In this document: positions 8,007 through 15,542 of the stretch, piece after piece
Position numbering within the stretch: position 1 is the stretch's first letter
How the letters are laid out: every line of letters begins with the position of its first letter
DNA from: Dehalococcoidia bacterium
Lineage (GTDB): Bacteria; Chloroflexota; Dehalococcoidia; UBA2979
Reading direction: 5' to 3'
Length of the DNA: 46,864 nucleotides
NCBI GenBank assembly: GCA_028279505.1
Contig: JANQNP010000007.1
Span: 1-46,864 of the forward strand
Translations under genes and position numbers: made by a program
The notes under the pieces: model-generated
Told to the model about the DNA's origin: nothing
Database searches by the model: none
What the model saw: only the letters and a program-made list of their open reading frames with translations

Positions 8007-8777
8007 CTAGGCGAACTCCGCGACGGCGGCATCGATGTAGTCGGGGAGGTCGATGTCGTCGGGAGTGCCGTACTGGCTCACGCGACCGTCCTCGAGGACG
8101 AGGACGTGGTCGGCGAGGTGCTGGAGCATGTCGATGTCGTGGAAGATGCCGATCATCGCGGTCCCGGCCTTGCGGGCCTCGAGCAGTAGCTCGAGCACGC
8201 GGGCGCGGTTCTCCGAGTCCAGCGCCGAGGTCGGCTCGTCGAGGAGGAGCAGGCGCGGCGGGTCGACGAGGGCGCGCGCGACATTGATGCGCTGCTGCTC
8301 GCCACCGCTGAAGAGCGCGGGGTAGGAGGACTGGAGCTCCTCGTCGATGTTCAGGCGCGCGAGCGTCTCCGACGAGCGGGCGCGGGCCTCGTCGATTTCG
8401 ACGCCACGGGCCGTGAGGAGCGAGGCGACGACGTCGACGGCGGGGACGCGGGGCGGCGCCTTCAGGAACTGCGAGGCGTAGTAGAGCTCGTTCCGGCGCA
8501 AGTCGAGGACGGTCCGCTCATCGGTGCTGAGCAGGTCGACCCAGTCGCCATCCTCGGTGCGGAACTCGGCGCGGCCACCGTCGGCGACGTAGGTGCGGTG
8601 GAGGCACTTCAGCAGCGACGACTTGCCGGCGCCGGAGGGGCCGACGATGCCGAGGAACTCGCCCTCGGCAAGGTCGAAGGAGACGCCGCGCAGCGGTGCG
8701 ACCTGCTTGTCATCGAGGATGTGGAGGACGATCTCTTTCTCGAGGTCGGCCACCTTCAGAATCGGTTCAGCGGACAT
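8007..8777 (-). CDS. phnL: C-P lyase complex ABC-type protein PhnL
   Basis: This 256-residue ABC-type nucleotide-binding protein is not a transporter subunit. In E. coli, PhnL supports the C-P lyase core (PhnG-H-I-J with PhnK). Walker A is GPSGAGKSS (46-54), the signature FSGGEQQRINVARAL and Walker B LLLLDEPTSALD, with the switch His in FHDIDMLQHLAD. The family N-terminus (ILKVADLEKEIVLHILD) is preserved. It lies between phnK and phnM with gaps of 37 and 46 bases. All nucleotide-binding residues appear intact. Confidence 0.93.
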   Translation of the reverse strand: MSAEPILKVADLEKEIVLHILDDKQVAPLRGVSFDLAEGEFLGIVGPSGAGKSSLLKCLHRTYVADGGRAEFRTEDGDWVDLLSTDERTVLDLRRNELYYASQFLKAPPRVPAVDVVASLLTARGVEIDEARARSSETLARLNIDEELQSSYPALFSGGEQQRINVARALVDPPRLLLLDEPTSALDSENRARVLELLLEARKAGTAMIGIFHDIDMLQHLADHVLVLEDGRVSQYGTPDDIDLPDYIDAAVAEFA

Positions 8778-8814
8778 GCGGCTCCTTGCCGAGCAGGCAG
8801 TCTTCGTCTGTTCG

Positions 8815-9636
8815 TCAGTTGGTCACGCAGTTCACGAGGAGCTGCGTGTACTCGTGCTGAGGGTCCTCGAGGATCTGGTCGGTCAGCCCGGACTCGACGA
8901 CGTGCCCGTCCTTCATCACCAGCGTCCGGTCGGCCAGCAGCCGGATCACGCCCAGGTCGTGCGAGACGATGACCGCGGTCATCCCGTAGATCCGCTGGAT
9001 GTCGCGCACAAGGTCGAGCACACCCGCCTGCACGGAGACGTCCAGACCCGTGGTCAGCTCATCGAGGAGTACCAGTTCCGGGTTGTTCGCCAGCGCCTTG
9101 GCGATCTGGACGCGCTGCTGCATCCCGCCGCTGAAGAACGCCGGGAAGTCGTCCATGCGGTCGACCGGCACCTCAGTGCGCGAGAGGTAGTCAGAGGCCT
9201 TGTCGCGGATCTCGTCGACGCGGCGCCAGTCGGCGGCGAGCAGGCGCTCCGCGATGTTGCCGCCGGCGGTGACCATCAAGTTCAGGCCCATACGGGGGTT
9301 CTGGTAGACCATCGCCATCTGGTGGGTGCGCAGCTCGCGGCGTTCGCGCCGGTCGGCGTCGAAGATGCTGCGCTCGCCGTCCTCGAAGCTGCGCAGGAAG
9401 GCCTGGCCGGAGGTGGCCTCGACGTCCTGGAACAGGCACTGGAGGACGGTGCTCTTGCCGGAGCCGGACTCGCCAACGATGCCGAGCACCTCGCCGGGGT
9501 AGACGTCGAACGAGACGTCCTCGCAGGCGACGATGCGCTGGCCGGGCGACTCGTAGATCTTGGTCAGGTCGCGAACCCGCAGCAGTGGCTCGCTGCTAGC
9601 GGAGGGCTCAGGCACCTGGGTCTGTTCGGCTACCAC
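8815..9636 (-). CDS. phnK: C-P lyase complex ABC-type protein PhnK
   Basis: This 273-residue ABC-type protein binds the PhnGHIJ core in E. coli, docking on PhnJ. Walker A is GESGSGKST (55-63) and the signature FSGGMQQRVQIAKAL. Walker B is LVLLDELTTGLD, where the usual DEP is DEL. The switch His is in IVSHDLGVIRLLAD. The GTG start at 9636 lies inside the end of phnJ (7-base overlap), so the two are translationally coupled. The first ~17 residues are an extension beyond the family's common start. This PhnK would contact a PhnJ that lacks most radical-cluster cysteines (see phnJ). Confidence 0.92.
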   Translation of the reverse strand: MVAEQTQVPEPSASSEPLLRVRDLTKIYESPGQRIVACEDVSFDVYPGEVLGIVGESGSGKSTVLQCLFQDVEATSGQAFLRSFEDGERSIFDADRRERRELRTHQMAMVYQNPRMGLNLMVTAGGNIAERLLAADWRRVDEIRDKASDYLSRTEVPVDRMDDFPAFFSGGMQQRVQIAKALANNPELVLLDELTTGLDVSVQAGVLDLVRDIQRIYGMTAVIVSHDLGVIRLLADRTLVMKDGHVVESGLTDQILEDPQHEYTQLLVNCVTN

Positions 9637-10547
9637 TGCTTGTTCACCTCGATGCCGGCTGCAACCTTGTCCGCGTAGTTGGTGTCCGAGGCCGTCCAGC
9701 GCGACGTCCCGTTCTCGCCCGGCGACTCCACGAGGTAGACATCGGTCGCGCCGCTGACCTCGCAGGCCAGGCCGTCGAACTCCTCGGTCTTGAACGCGTA
9801 GTCCTCGAACTCGAGGGGCCGCACGTCGGTGTGCGGCGGCACCGCGTAGATGCGCTTCTCGCGGCCGGCGCCGAAGAGAAAGAGCGTGTCGGCCTGGTTG
9901 AGCTTCGGGATGTCCCAGCGCGGGATCGGGCTCGGAGCCATGATGAAGCGGCTGTTCACCATCACCGGGTAACCGGCGCCCGCGCTGATCTCACCCCGCC
10001 GCACGATGTCCTCGTAGAGGGCGAGCCACATCCGCGAGTAGTCCTGCTCCGCGTGCATCCCGCGGGCGACCGCGACGGAGCGCTCAATGAAGCGGAGCGG
10101 CTCCGGGATCGGGACCTGGAAGATCAGGATCTGGTCGTCGCGCATCACCTCTTCGGGGATGCGATGCCTCGTCTGGATCAACGTGGCCTCGGCGGTGTCG
10201 AGCGTCTCCTCGGCGCCGGTCATCTGCGCCACTAGCCGCCGGAGGTTGACGGCGTTGACGGAGGCATCGTCGCCCTGGTCGATGACCTTCACGCGATCCT
10301 CGGAACCGACGAGCGAGAGAGTGAGCTGCAGTCCGCCGGTGCCCCAGCCGCGGGCGATCGGCATCTCGCGAGAGCCGAAGGGGACCTGGTGGCCGGGGAT
10401 GGCGACGGCCTTCAACGTGGCGCGGCGGATCTCGCGCTTGGCCATGTCGTCGAGGAAGGCGAACGAGTAGCCGCTGAAGTCGCCGCCGCGTTCCGCGATC
10501 AGCCCGCGCACGCTGCTGGAGGGGCGGTCCGTGGTGGCGCTAGCCAT
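9630..10547 (-). CDS. phnJ: PhnJ, C-P lyase subunit with substituted Fe-S/thiyl cysteines
   Basis: PhnJ is the radical SAM subunit that breaks the carbon-phosphorus bond. This 305-residue protein aligns along its whole length by eye: KAVAIPGHQVPFG keeps the glycine proposed as radical site (Gly52, E. coli Gly32), and QTRHRIPE, FQVPIPEPLRFIE and LFGAGREKRIYAVPP are all present. The C-terminal cysteine motif is changed. E. coli Cys241/Cys244 (CxxC) correspond to Cys262 and Ser265, and Cys266/Cys272 correspond to Ala286 and Ala292 in TASDTNYAD. I translated this stretch directly from the DNA and found no frame disturbance. The N-terminus is ~20 residues longer than in E. coli. It overlaps phnI by 8 bases and phnK by 7. 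Either the chemistry is different or the protein has lost its reaction. Confidence 0.92.
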   Translation of the reverse strand: MASATTDRPSSSVRGLIAERGGDFSGYSFAFLDDMAKREIRRATLKAVAIPGHQVPFGSREMPIARGWGTGGLQLTLSLVGSEDRVKVIDQGDDASVNAVNLRRLVAQMTGAEETLDTAEATLIQTRHRIPEEVMRDDQILIFQVPIPEPLRFIERSVAVARGMHAEQDYSRMWLALYEDIVRRGEISAGAGYPVMVNSRFIMAPSPIPRWDIPKLNQADTLFLFGAGREKRIYAVPPHTDVRPLEFEDYAFKTEEFDGLACEVSGATDVYLVESPGENGTSRWTASDTNYADKVAAGIEVNKQW

Positions 10548-11667
10548 TGGAGCGCGCCGCCTGCACGAGCTTGCGCACGCTGTTGGTGCGCTGCAGCGAA
10601 GCCTGGAAGTCGACGTAGTGCGGCAGTTTCAAGTGCTCGACGAAGCCCATCGCCTCGACGGCGTCGATGTGGTGGAGGACGTACTCCTCGTCCTCGATGG
10701 AGGCGCCGGTCTTGTGCTCCTTCTTCAGACTGCCGTCGATGATGCTCATCGAGATCGCCTTGCGCTCGTTGCGACCGGTGACGATGCCGTAGCCCATCGT
10801 GTAGTCAGGGCGCTCGTCGGCCTTGGTCGCCTGGCCGCCGACGACCTGGTAGCTCTCGGTGACCGGAACGCGGCCGATGCGCGCGTGCTTGCCAGTGACT
10901 GGGTGCGAGATAACGACCGGCAGATCACCCTGCCGAAGCTCGCCGATGTATCCGTGCGCACCGCCGTAGCCGCGCATCCCCGCGTACGCCAGTGACAGCA
11001 TCGCGCCGGTCTCCCCCCGGGCGAGCACCTGGAGCCGCGCCGACCGCCGCGTCGGGAACCGAAGCGGCTCCCGAGTCACGTCGAACGGCTCATCCTCCAC
11101 CGGCTCACTCGGCTCAGGCGCCATGTACCCCTCGGCGCGCAGCACGTCGATCACGAGGGGAAACTCATCCTCGTCAGGCAACGGAGCGAGCGGCTCGGCT
11201 GGCTGCGTGGCGTGCGCACCGTTGACCTCCCCCGTCCCGTTCGAGCCCTCGGAGGGGGCGCGCTTCTGGCCGAGGCCGAAGTCGATCAGCCGCTGCGTGT
11301 AGTCGCGCGTCTTACCGAGGAGCTGGCCGCCCGGGATGTCGCGGAAGGCGGAGGAGATGCGACGCAGCACCCGGGTGTCGCGCCCGCTCGACGGGACGGA
11401 ATAGCCGAGGCGCGGCAGCGTGGTGCGGTAGGCGCGGAGCAGGAAGCCAGCTTCGAGGGGGTCACCCTCCGCCTGCTTCACCGCGAGCGCGCCGAGCTGC
11501 GGGTCGTAGAGTCCGCCCTCGCCCATCACCTGGTCGAGCAGCAGCTCGAGGTGGCCTGGTACCTGCTCGACGCCGACCTCGTGGTCTGTGTCGGTGACCG
11601 CACCGGCGATCAGTTGTTCGGCGTGGCCGATGGCTTCGAGGCCCCCTCGGACCGAGCTGTATCCCAT
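10540..11667 (-). CDS. phnI: C-P lyase core subunit PhnI
   Basis: PhnI (375 residues) forms the core complex with PhnG, PhnH and PhnJ. It catalyses displacement of adenine from ATP by the phosphonate. Conserved blocks are seen in order: GGLEAIGHAEQLI, LLRAYRTTLPRLGY, RISSAFRDIPGGQLLG, FPTRRSARLQVLARGETG, YTMGYGIVTGRNERKA and HLKLPHYVDFQ. The last contains the two histidines (His345, His350) matching the zinc ligands at the PhnI-PhnJ active site. An inserted, acidic, proline-rich segment at ~135-185 is longer than in E. coli. The ATG is at 11667, with a 65-base gap from phnH. Confidence 0.94.
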   Translation of the reverse strand: MGYSSVRGGLEAIGHAEQLIAGAVTDTDHEVGVEQVPGHLELLLDQVMGEGGLYDPQLGALAVKQAEGDPLEAGFLLRAYRTTLPRLGYSVPSSGRDTRVLRRISSAFRDIPGGQLLGKTRDYTQRLIDFGLGQKRAPSEGSNGTGEVNGAHATQPAEPLAPLPDEDEFPLVIDVLRAEGYMAPEPSEPVEDEPFDVTREPLRFPTRRSARLQVLARGETGAMLSLAYAGMRGYGGAHGYIGELRQGDLPVVISHPVTGKHARIGRVPVTESYQVVGGQATKADERPDYTMGYGIVTGRNERKAISMSIIDGSLKKEHKTGASIEDEEYVLHHIDAVEAMGFVEHLKLPHYVDFQASLQRTNSVRKLVQAARSNG

Positions 11668-11732
11668 GCCCTATCCCGTCCTGGTCTGTGGCGAGCGACG
11701 GCCGCCCGCGCGGGTGGTTGTTTCGAGGCGGC

Positions 11733-12347
11733 TCAGGAACCGGCTCGCATGCGTGTGCTGCGAGGAATGCACGCGACCTGTCGTGCCCGATCGACGAGTA
11801 CGACATCGATGCCGCTGGGGAAGACGGCGTTGCGGCGCGCCAGCGCCTGGAAGAGTTCGGCCGAGAGACCCTCGACCGCGAAGCGCAGCTCGCCGTCGAC
11901 GCCGGGTCCGCTGACCTCGATGACCGTCGAGCCGGCGCCGATCTGGTCACAGACAACCACGACCGTGGCGGAGTGCTCGGGCTCCTCGAAGGGGCCTTCG
12001 CGCGCGGTCTCGATGGCCTCGAGGGCGTGCGCGGCGTCGGTGAGGACGAAGTCGGCGGTGGTGAGGTCGACGGCGCGCGCACCGGTGCGGCGGAGGAGCT
12101 GCTCGCGCGGGAGCGCCTCGTCCGAGGCGACGTGGAAGGTCACCTCGTGGTCGAGGAGCGACTGGAGGACGCCGAGCGCGGCGCCCCAGTGGGCGTCTTC
12201 GTCACGCGGCGCCGGAAGCGGCTGGACGATGCCCGGGTGGGACATCGCGTGGAGGAGCGTGCGGAAGGTGGCCTGCTCCAACGCAGCCGCGGCGCTCGGC
12301 TTGGGGATCTCCTGGTGGATCGGCAGCGCGGCCTCGGTGGTGGTCAT
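11733..12347 (-). CDS. phnH: C-P lyase core subunit PhnH
   Basis: PhnH (204 residues) is a small core subunit resembling a PLP-enzyme fold without the cofactor. Family features are FRTLLHAMSHPGIVQPL near the N-terminus, the hydrophobic core segment TADFVLTDA and VSGPGVDGE. The start at 12347 overlaps the phnG stop as ATGA. The frame to 12404 adds only an arginine-rich leader. Length is normal for the family. It belongs to the phnGHIJKLM string and is needed for ribosyl-triphosphate transfer in known systems. Confidence 0.92.
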   Translation of the reverse strand: MTTTEAALPIHQEIPKPSAAAALEQATFRTLLHAMSHPGIVQPLPAPRDEDAHWGAALGVLQSLLDHEVTFHVASDEALPREQLLRRTGARAVDLTTADFVLTDAAHALEAIETAREGPFEEPEHSATVVVVCDQIGAGSTVIEVSGPGVDGELRFAVEGLSAELFQALARRNAVFPSGIDVVLVDRARQVACIPRSTRMRAGS

Positions 12348-12763
12348 GTGACGTCCTCGAATCGCACGAGCGTGGGGGCGACGGTGGACCAGCGGCGCTG
12401 CCACTCCGCTTCGCCGGCCGCGACAGCGTCGGACAGCATGGTTTCGATGCGCGGAGAGAGCGGGTGCTGGGCCTCGAGGGCTGCGTCGAGCACGGCGCCA
12501 GCGACGGCGCGGTCGGGCGACTTCCCCATGACCATGGCGTAGCCGCGGTGGTCGCCGGCGGCGACTTCCGCCTCGGAGACGGTGACCTCGGTGAAGTTGA
12601 ACGGGAGGCGTTCGGACGGTTCCTCGACGCGGACCATGAGCAGACCGACGGTGGGGCCGCGGGTGACTTCGACCTCGAAATCCTCGAGCACGTCGTCGGC
12701 CATGCCGACCAACGTTGCCTCGTCCGCCAGCCCGAAGGCTTCCAATCGCGATTCGCGCTCCAT
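12344..12763 (-). CDS. phnG: C-P lyase core subunit PhnG
   Basis: This protein of 139 residues from the ATG at 12763 is the first gene of the minus-strand C-P lyase string. Family features include TRGPTVGLLMVRVEEP and the block FNFTEVTVSEAEVAAGDHRGYAMVMG. PhnG packs against PhnI and is required for the first step of the pathway. The chosen ATG has AGGGG upstream. An ATG at 12778 (five residues more) has none. The stop overlaps the phnH start by four bases. The Pho-like motif at 12828-12841 lies 65 bases upstream. Confidence 0.92.
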   Translation of the reverse strand: MERESRLEAFGLADEATLVGMADDVLEDFEVEVTRGPTVGLLMVRVEEPSERLPFNFTEVTVSEAEVAAGDHRGYAMVMGKSPDRAVAGAVLDAALEAQHPLSPRIETMLSDAVAAGEAEWQRRWSTVAPTLVRFEDVT

Positions 12764-12827
12764 CGCACCCCTGCTCATGCCGACGCGCTGTTGATCAGTG
12801 ACGCGACGGTAGGAAGGGGACGATTCG

Positions 12828-12841
12828 GTTCGATTAAGACT
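12828..12841 (+). promoter_or_regulatory. Putative Pho-type operator, copy 2
   Basis: GGTTCGATTAAGAC lies in the divergent phnG/response-regulator gap and is nearly identical to 521-534 before phnC. A second TTAA element (TTAACG, 12872-12877) follows 38 bases on, and one also occurs near copy 1 (471-477). The position could serve both divergent promoters, including autoregulation of the regulator. Confidence 0.4.
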
Positions 12842-12931
12842 TGGATCAATCGCCCGCCGACGGCGGATCTTTTAACGCGACGCGAACGAACGGCCGTCAA
12901 GGTTGAGTCCAGCCGCGAGAGAGGCTGGCTC

Positions 12932-13621
12932 ATGGCAGAGATCCTCGTCGTCGAAGACGACGCCACGATCCGCGACGTTGTCGTCTACCAGCTGGAAGCC
13001 GCCGGGCACCGCCTCCGCACCGCCGAGGATGGTGTGGAGGCGGTCGATCAGTTCCGTGACGGCAGCCCGGACCTCGTGATCCTCGATCTGATGCTGCCAC
13101 GGCTGCACGGGCTGGACGTGCTGCGGATCCTGCGACGCGAGTCTTCGGCGCCGGTGATCGTGATCAGCGCGCGTACCTCGGAGGTGGACAAGCTGGCGGG
13201 GTTCGACCTAGGGGCGGACGACTACGTGACGAAGCCCTTCGCGATCCGCGAGCTGATCGCGCGGGTGGAGGCGAACCTCAAGCGGGCGCGCCAGGACGCC
13301 GACGCACCGCCGGTCGACGCGCCCTCGCCGATCGAGGTGGACGACGCGAGTCACACCGTCCGGCGCAACGGCGAGCGGGTCGCGCTCACGCCGAAGGAGT
13401 TCGAGCTGCTGAGCTTCCTCGTGAAGCACCCGAACCAGGTGTGCTCGCGCGACATGATCCTGGACTCTGCGTGGGGGTACGCCTACCCGGGCGAGACGCG
13501 GACGGTGGACGTGCACATGCACTGGCTCCGCCAGAAGCTCGAGGACAACCCGGTCGAGCCGAAGCACCTGATCACGGTGCGCAACTACGGGTACAAGTTC
13601 GTTCCGGAGCCCGATTCCTAG
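12932..13621 (+). CDS. OmpR/PhoB-family response regulator
   Basis: This 229-residue two-domain regulator has a receiver domain (1-118) with phospho-acceptor Asp52 (LVILDLMLPRLHG), an acidic pair at EDD and Lys101 (DDYVTKPFA). A winged-helix DNA-binding domain (~130-225) ends in TVDVHMHWLRQKLE and RNYGYKF, which is typical of PhoB/PhoP/RegX3. It is divergent from phnG and shares its upstream region, so control of the phosphonate genes in response to phosphate is a sensible inference. No sensor kinase gene is present in the window. The ATG at 12932 gives the canonical start MAEILVVEDD. Confidence 0.88.
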   Translation: MAEILVVEDDATIRDVVVYQLEAAGHRLRTAEDGVEAVDQFRDGSPDLVILDLMLPRLHGLDVLRILRRESSAPVIVISARTSEVDKLAGFDLGADDYVTKPFAIRELIARVEANLKRARQDADAPPVDAPSPIEVDDASHTVRRNGERVALTPKEFELLSFLVKHPNQVCSRDMILDSAWGYAYPGETRTVDVHMHWLRQKLEDNPVEPKHLITVRNYGYKFVPEPDS

Positions 13622-13692
13622 ACCGGCCGCACCCCACGCCCGCTCAGACGCGACCTCGGCGGTGACGCCGGCATCGACGCTGCTCGTTCGTG

Positions 13693-13708
13693 CGAGGGTT
13701 AGCCCTCG
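13693..13708. terminator. Short hairpin between convergent genes
   Basis: CGAGGG-TTAG-CCCTCG overlaps the stop codon of the FKBP gene, between the convergent response regulator and FKBP genes. The stem is only 6 bp with no T-run, so this is a weak candidate. Confidence 0.3.
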
Positions 13709-14127
13709 ATGGGGGCAGGGTGGCCGTCGACGGAGACGAGCTCGATCTCGAAGGTGAGGGCTTGGCCGGCGAGGAGGTGGTTCGCGTCGGCCTTGACGGT
13801 GGCGTCGGTGATCTCGGTGACGACGACGGGGCGGTCGCCGTCGAGGAGGACCTGATCGCCGACGCGGAGGCCAGGCGGAGCGCCGTCCGCTGGGAGGTTG
13901 AAGACGAGGGACTCGTCGCGGTCGCCATAGGCGTCCTCGGATTCGAGGCGGATCTTCACCGACTCGCCGACGGAGAGGGCGCGGACGGCGTTCTCGAAGC
14001 CGTCGATGACTTCGCCCGAGCCGATGGTGAACTCCAGCGGATCGCGGTCGCGCGATGAGTCGAAGATCTTGCCGCTGTCTAGCGATCCCTCGTAGTGCAC
14101 GGCGACACGGCTGCCGGACTCAATCAC
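13699..14127 (-). CDS. FKBP-type (SlyD-like) peptidyl-prolyl cis-trans isomerase
   Basis: This 142-residue cytoplasmic FKBP begins with RVAVHYEGSLDSGKIFDSS and contains FTIGSGEVIDGFENAVRALSVGE, the classic FKBP core. An insert-in-flap region of SlyD type (EDAYGDRDESLVFNLP) follows, and the C-terminus is LLAGQALTFEIELVSV. It would speed proline isomerisation and act as a chaperone. Unlike E. coli SlyD it lacks the His/Cys-rich metal tail, so a role in metal delivery is not supported. It is divergent from mobB. Confidence 0.9.
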   Translation of the reverse strand: MIESGSRVAVHYEGSLDSGKIFDSSRDRDPLEFTIGSGEVIDGFENAVRALSVGESVKIRLESEDAYGDRDESLVFNLPADGAPPGLRVGDQVLLDGDRPVVVTEITDATVKADANHLLAGQALTFEIELVSVDGHPAPIEG

Positions 14128-14253
14128 GGGTGGCCTCCAACCTCGGTGCTCGTTCTAGCACGGACCGGCCTGGATGTTGCCGCGGCGGGCGCCAGCGGCG
14201 GCCAGTAACGTTTATCTTGGAGGTCGAGGATCGGGAGGGCAAGGGAGCGGGCG

Positions 14254-14736
14254 ATGACCACGAATGGAGCTCGGGTGCTGACCGTCCGCGTATCGGGCTC
14301 GGGCCGGAACGTGGGGAAGACCACACTCGCGACCCGGCTGATGTCGCGGCTCTCCGATCGCGGCCTCCGCGTCTCGGCGGTGAAGCGGACGCACCACTCG
14401 CTGCCGGCTGACGATCCAGGGTCGGATACCGACCTGATGGCGCGAGCCGGCGCCGGGCGCGTGGCGTTCGTTGGGCCGGAGGGGGTGGTGGAGCGGTCGA
14501 AGGCTGCCTCGCTCGAGGAGGTGGTGGCGCGGCTGAGCGTCGACGCGGATGTGGTGATCGTCGAGGGGTACCGCGACCAGCCGCTCGATCTGCAGCTCCA
14601 CCTGACGGGGACGCCGCCGGCGCGGGTCGAGGTGACGGTCCGTGCGACGGGCGCCAGCCGGGTGGTGACGGCGGACGATCTCGACGTGATCGGGGAGCTG
14701 GCGGAACGGCTGCTCGCGGAAGCGCGCGCAGGGTAG
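14254..14736 (+). CDS. mobB: Molybdopterin-guanine dinucleotide biosynthesis protein MobB
   Basis: This 160-residue P-loop GTP-binding protein has Walker A GSGRNVGKTT (~15-24), then VSAVKRTHHSL, DTDLMARAGA and Walker-B-like DVVIVEGYRDQP, which is the MobB pattern. It assists MobA in attaching GMP to molybdopterin, giving the bis-MGD cofactor that NarG needs. Its place beside the nar operon fits this. The ATG at 14254 follows a purine-rich stretch. MobA and the other moa/moe genes are not in the window. Confidence 0.88.
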   Translation: MTTNGARVLTVRVSGSGRNVGKTTLATRLMSRLSDRGLRVSAVKRTHHSLPADDPGSDTDLMARAGAGRVAFVGPEGVVERSKAASLEEVVARLSVDADVVIVEGYRDQPLDLQLHLTGTPPARVEVTVRATGASRVVTADDLDVIGELAERLLAEARAG

Positions 14737-14757
14737 TTGCGCCGGCACGCGGGCCGC

Positions 14758-14811
14758 GGGAGGTTGGCCGCCCTCGGGGGGTTATCGGGCCTCAGGAGGT
14801 TGTCGGGCGGC
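14758..14811. repeat. Three imperfect 18-bp tandem repeats
   Basis: The units at 14758-14775, 14776-14793 and 14794-14811 share the pattern nGGnGGTTnnCnGnCnnC. They lie in the gap between the convergent mobB and response-regulator genes. No function is evident. Confidence 0.5.
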
Positions 14812-14815
14812 ATGG

Positions 14816-15475
14816 CTAGAGGCGGCGCATGCGGCGCTCGGTGGCGAGGCGGGCGACCTGGGATCGGCGCTGGACGTTGAGCTTCGAGAAGATCTGGGAG
14901 ACGTAATTCTTCACGGTCTTCTCGCTGAGCGAGAGCTGCTCCGCGATCTCGCGGTTGGTGAGGCCGTCGCCGATCAGCTGGACGATCAGGTTCTGCTGCG
15001 GGCGGAGCGTGGCGAAGGGCTCGTCGGCGGGGTGGGGCATGCCGACCTGGCGCATCCGCTCGAGGACGGCGGTCGTCATCTTGGGGTCGAGCAGAGAGCC
15101 ACCGTCGGCGACGGTGATGATCGCGTCGCGCAGCTTGCTGCTATCGAGGTCTTTGAGGATGTAGCCGGCGGCGCCAGCCATCACCGCGGAGTAGAGCGCG
15201 TCTTCGTCCTCGTAGGAGGTGAGGATGACGATCTTGATGTCGGGGGCGACGGCGAGGATCTGACGGCAGGCCTCGACGCCGGATCCGTCGGGGAGCCGGA
15301 GGTCCATCAGGGTCACGTCGGGCTCGAGGCGGACGGCCTCGATGACGGCGCGGCGCACGGTGCCGGCTTCGCCGATGACGACGATGTCGTCGCGATCCTC
15401 GAGGACGGTTTTCAGGCCGCGGCGGACGATCTCGTGGTCGTCGACGAGGAGGACACGAACCTGGCGGTCGATCAT
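14816..15475 (-). CDS. NarL/LuxR-family response regulator
   Basis: This 219-residue protein has a receiver domain with acidic VDDHE, phospho-acceptor Asp58 (DVTLMDLRLPDGSG) and Lys108 (GYILKDL). A LuxR-type helix-turn-helix follows (~155-210) with LTNREIAEQLSLSEKTVKNYVS. It is the last gene of the minus-strand nar string, 67 bases after narK. Control of nitrate respiration by nitrate, nitrite or oxygen is therefore likely but not shown. The start at 15475 has GGGAGG six bases upstream. The frame to 15511 is less likely. No NarX-like kinase is visible. Confidence 0.88.
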   Translation of the reverse strand: MIDRQVRVLLVDDHEIVRRGLKTVLEDRDDIVVIGEAGTVRRAVIEAVRLEPDVTLMDLRLPDGSGVEACRQILAVAPDIKIVILTSYEDEDALYSAVMAGAAGYILKDLDSSKLRDAIITVADGGSLLDPKMTTAVLERMRQVGMPHPADEPFATLRPQQNLIVQLIGDGLTNREIAEQLSLSEKTVKNYVSQIFSKLNVQRRSQVARLATERRMRRL

Positions 15476-15542
15476 GGGTCGCCTCCCGGACTGGTCAGGA
15501 GACCGGGGCACCGCGGCGCCCGGGCTCCCAGCCAGGTGGCGG

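Noticed and set aside
9630..10547. Sequencing error or frameshift as the cause of missing PhnJ cysteines
   Set aside because: The changes are three separate codon substitutions (Ser, Ala, Ala) within an intact frame. The spacing to E. coli Cys241, 244, 266 and 272 is preserved within one residue, so a frameshift does not explain them.
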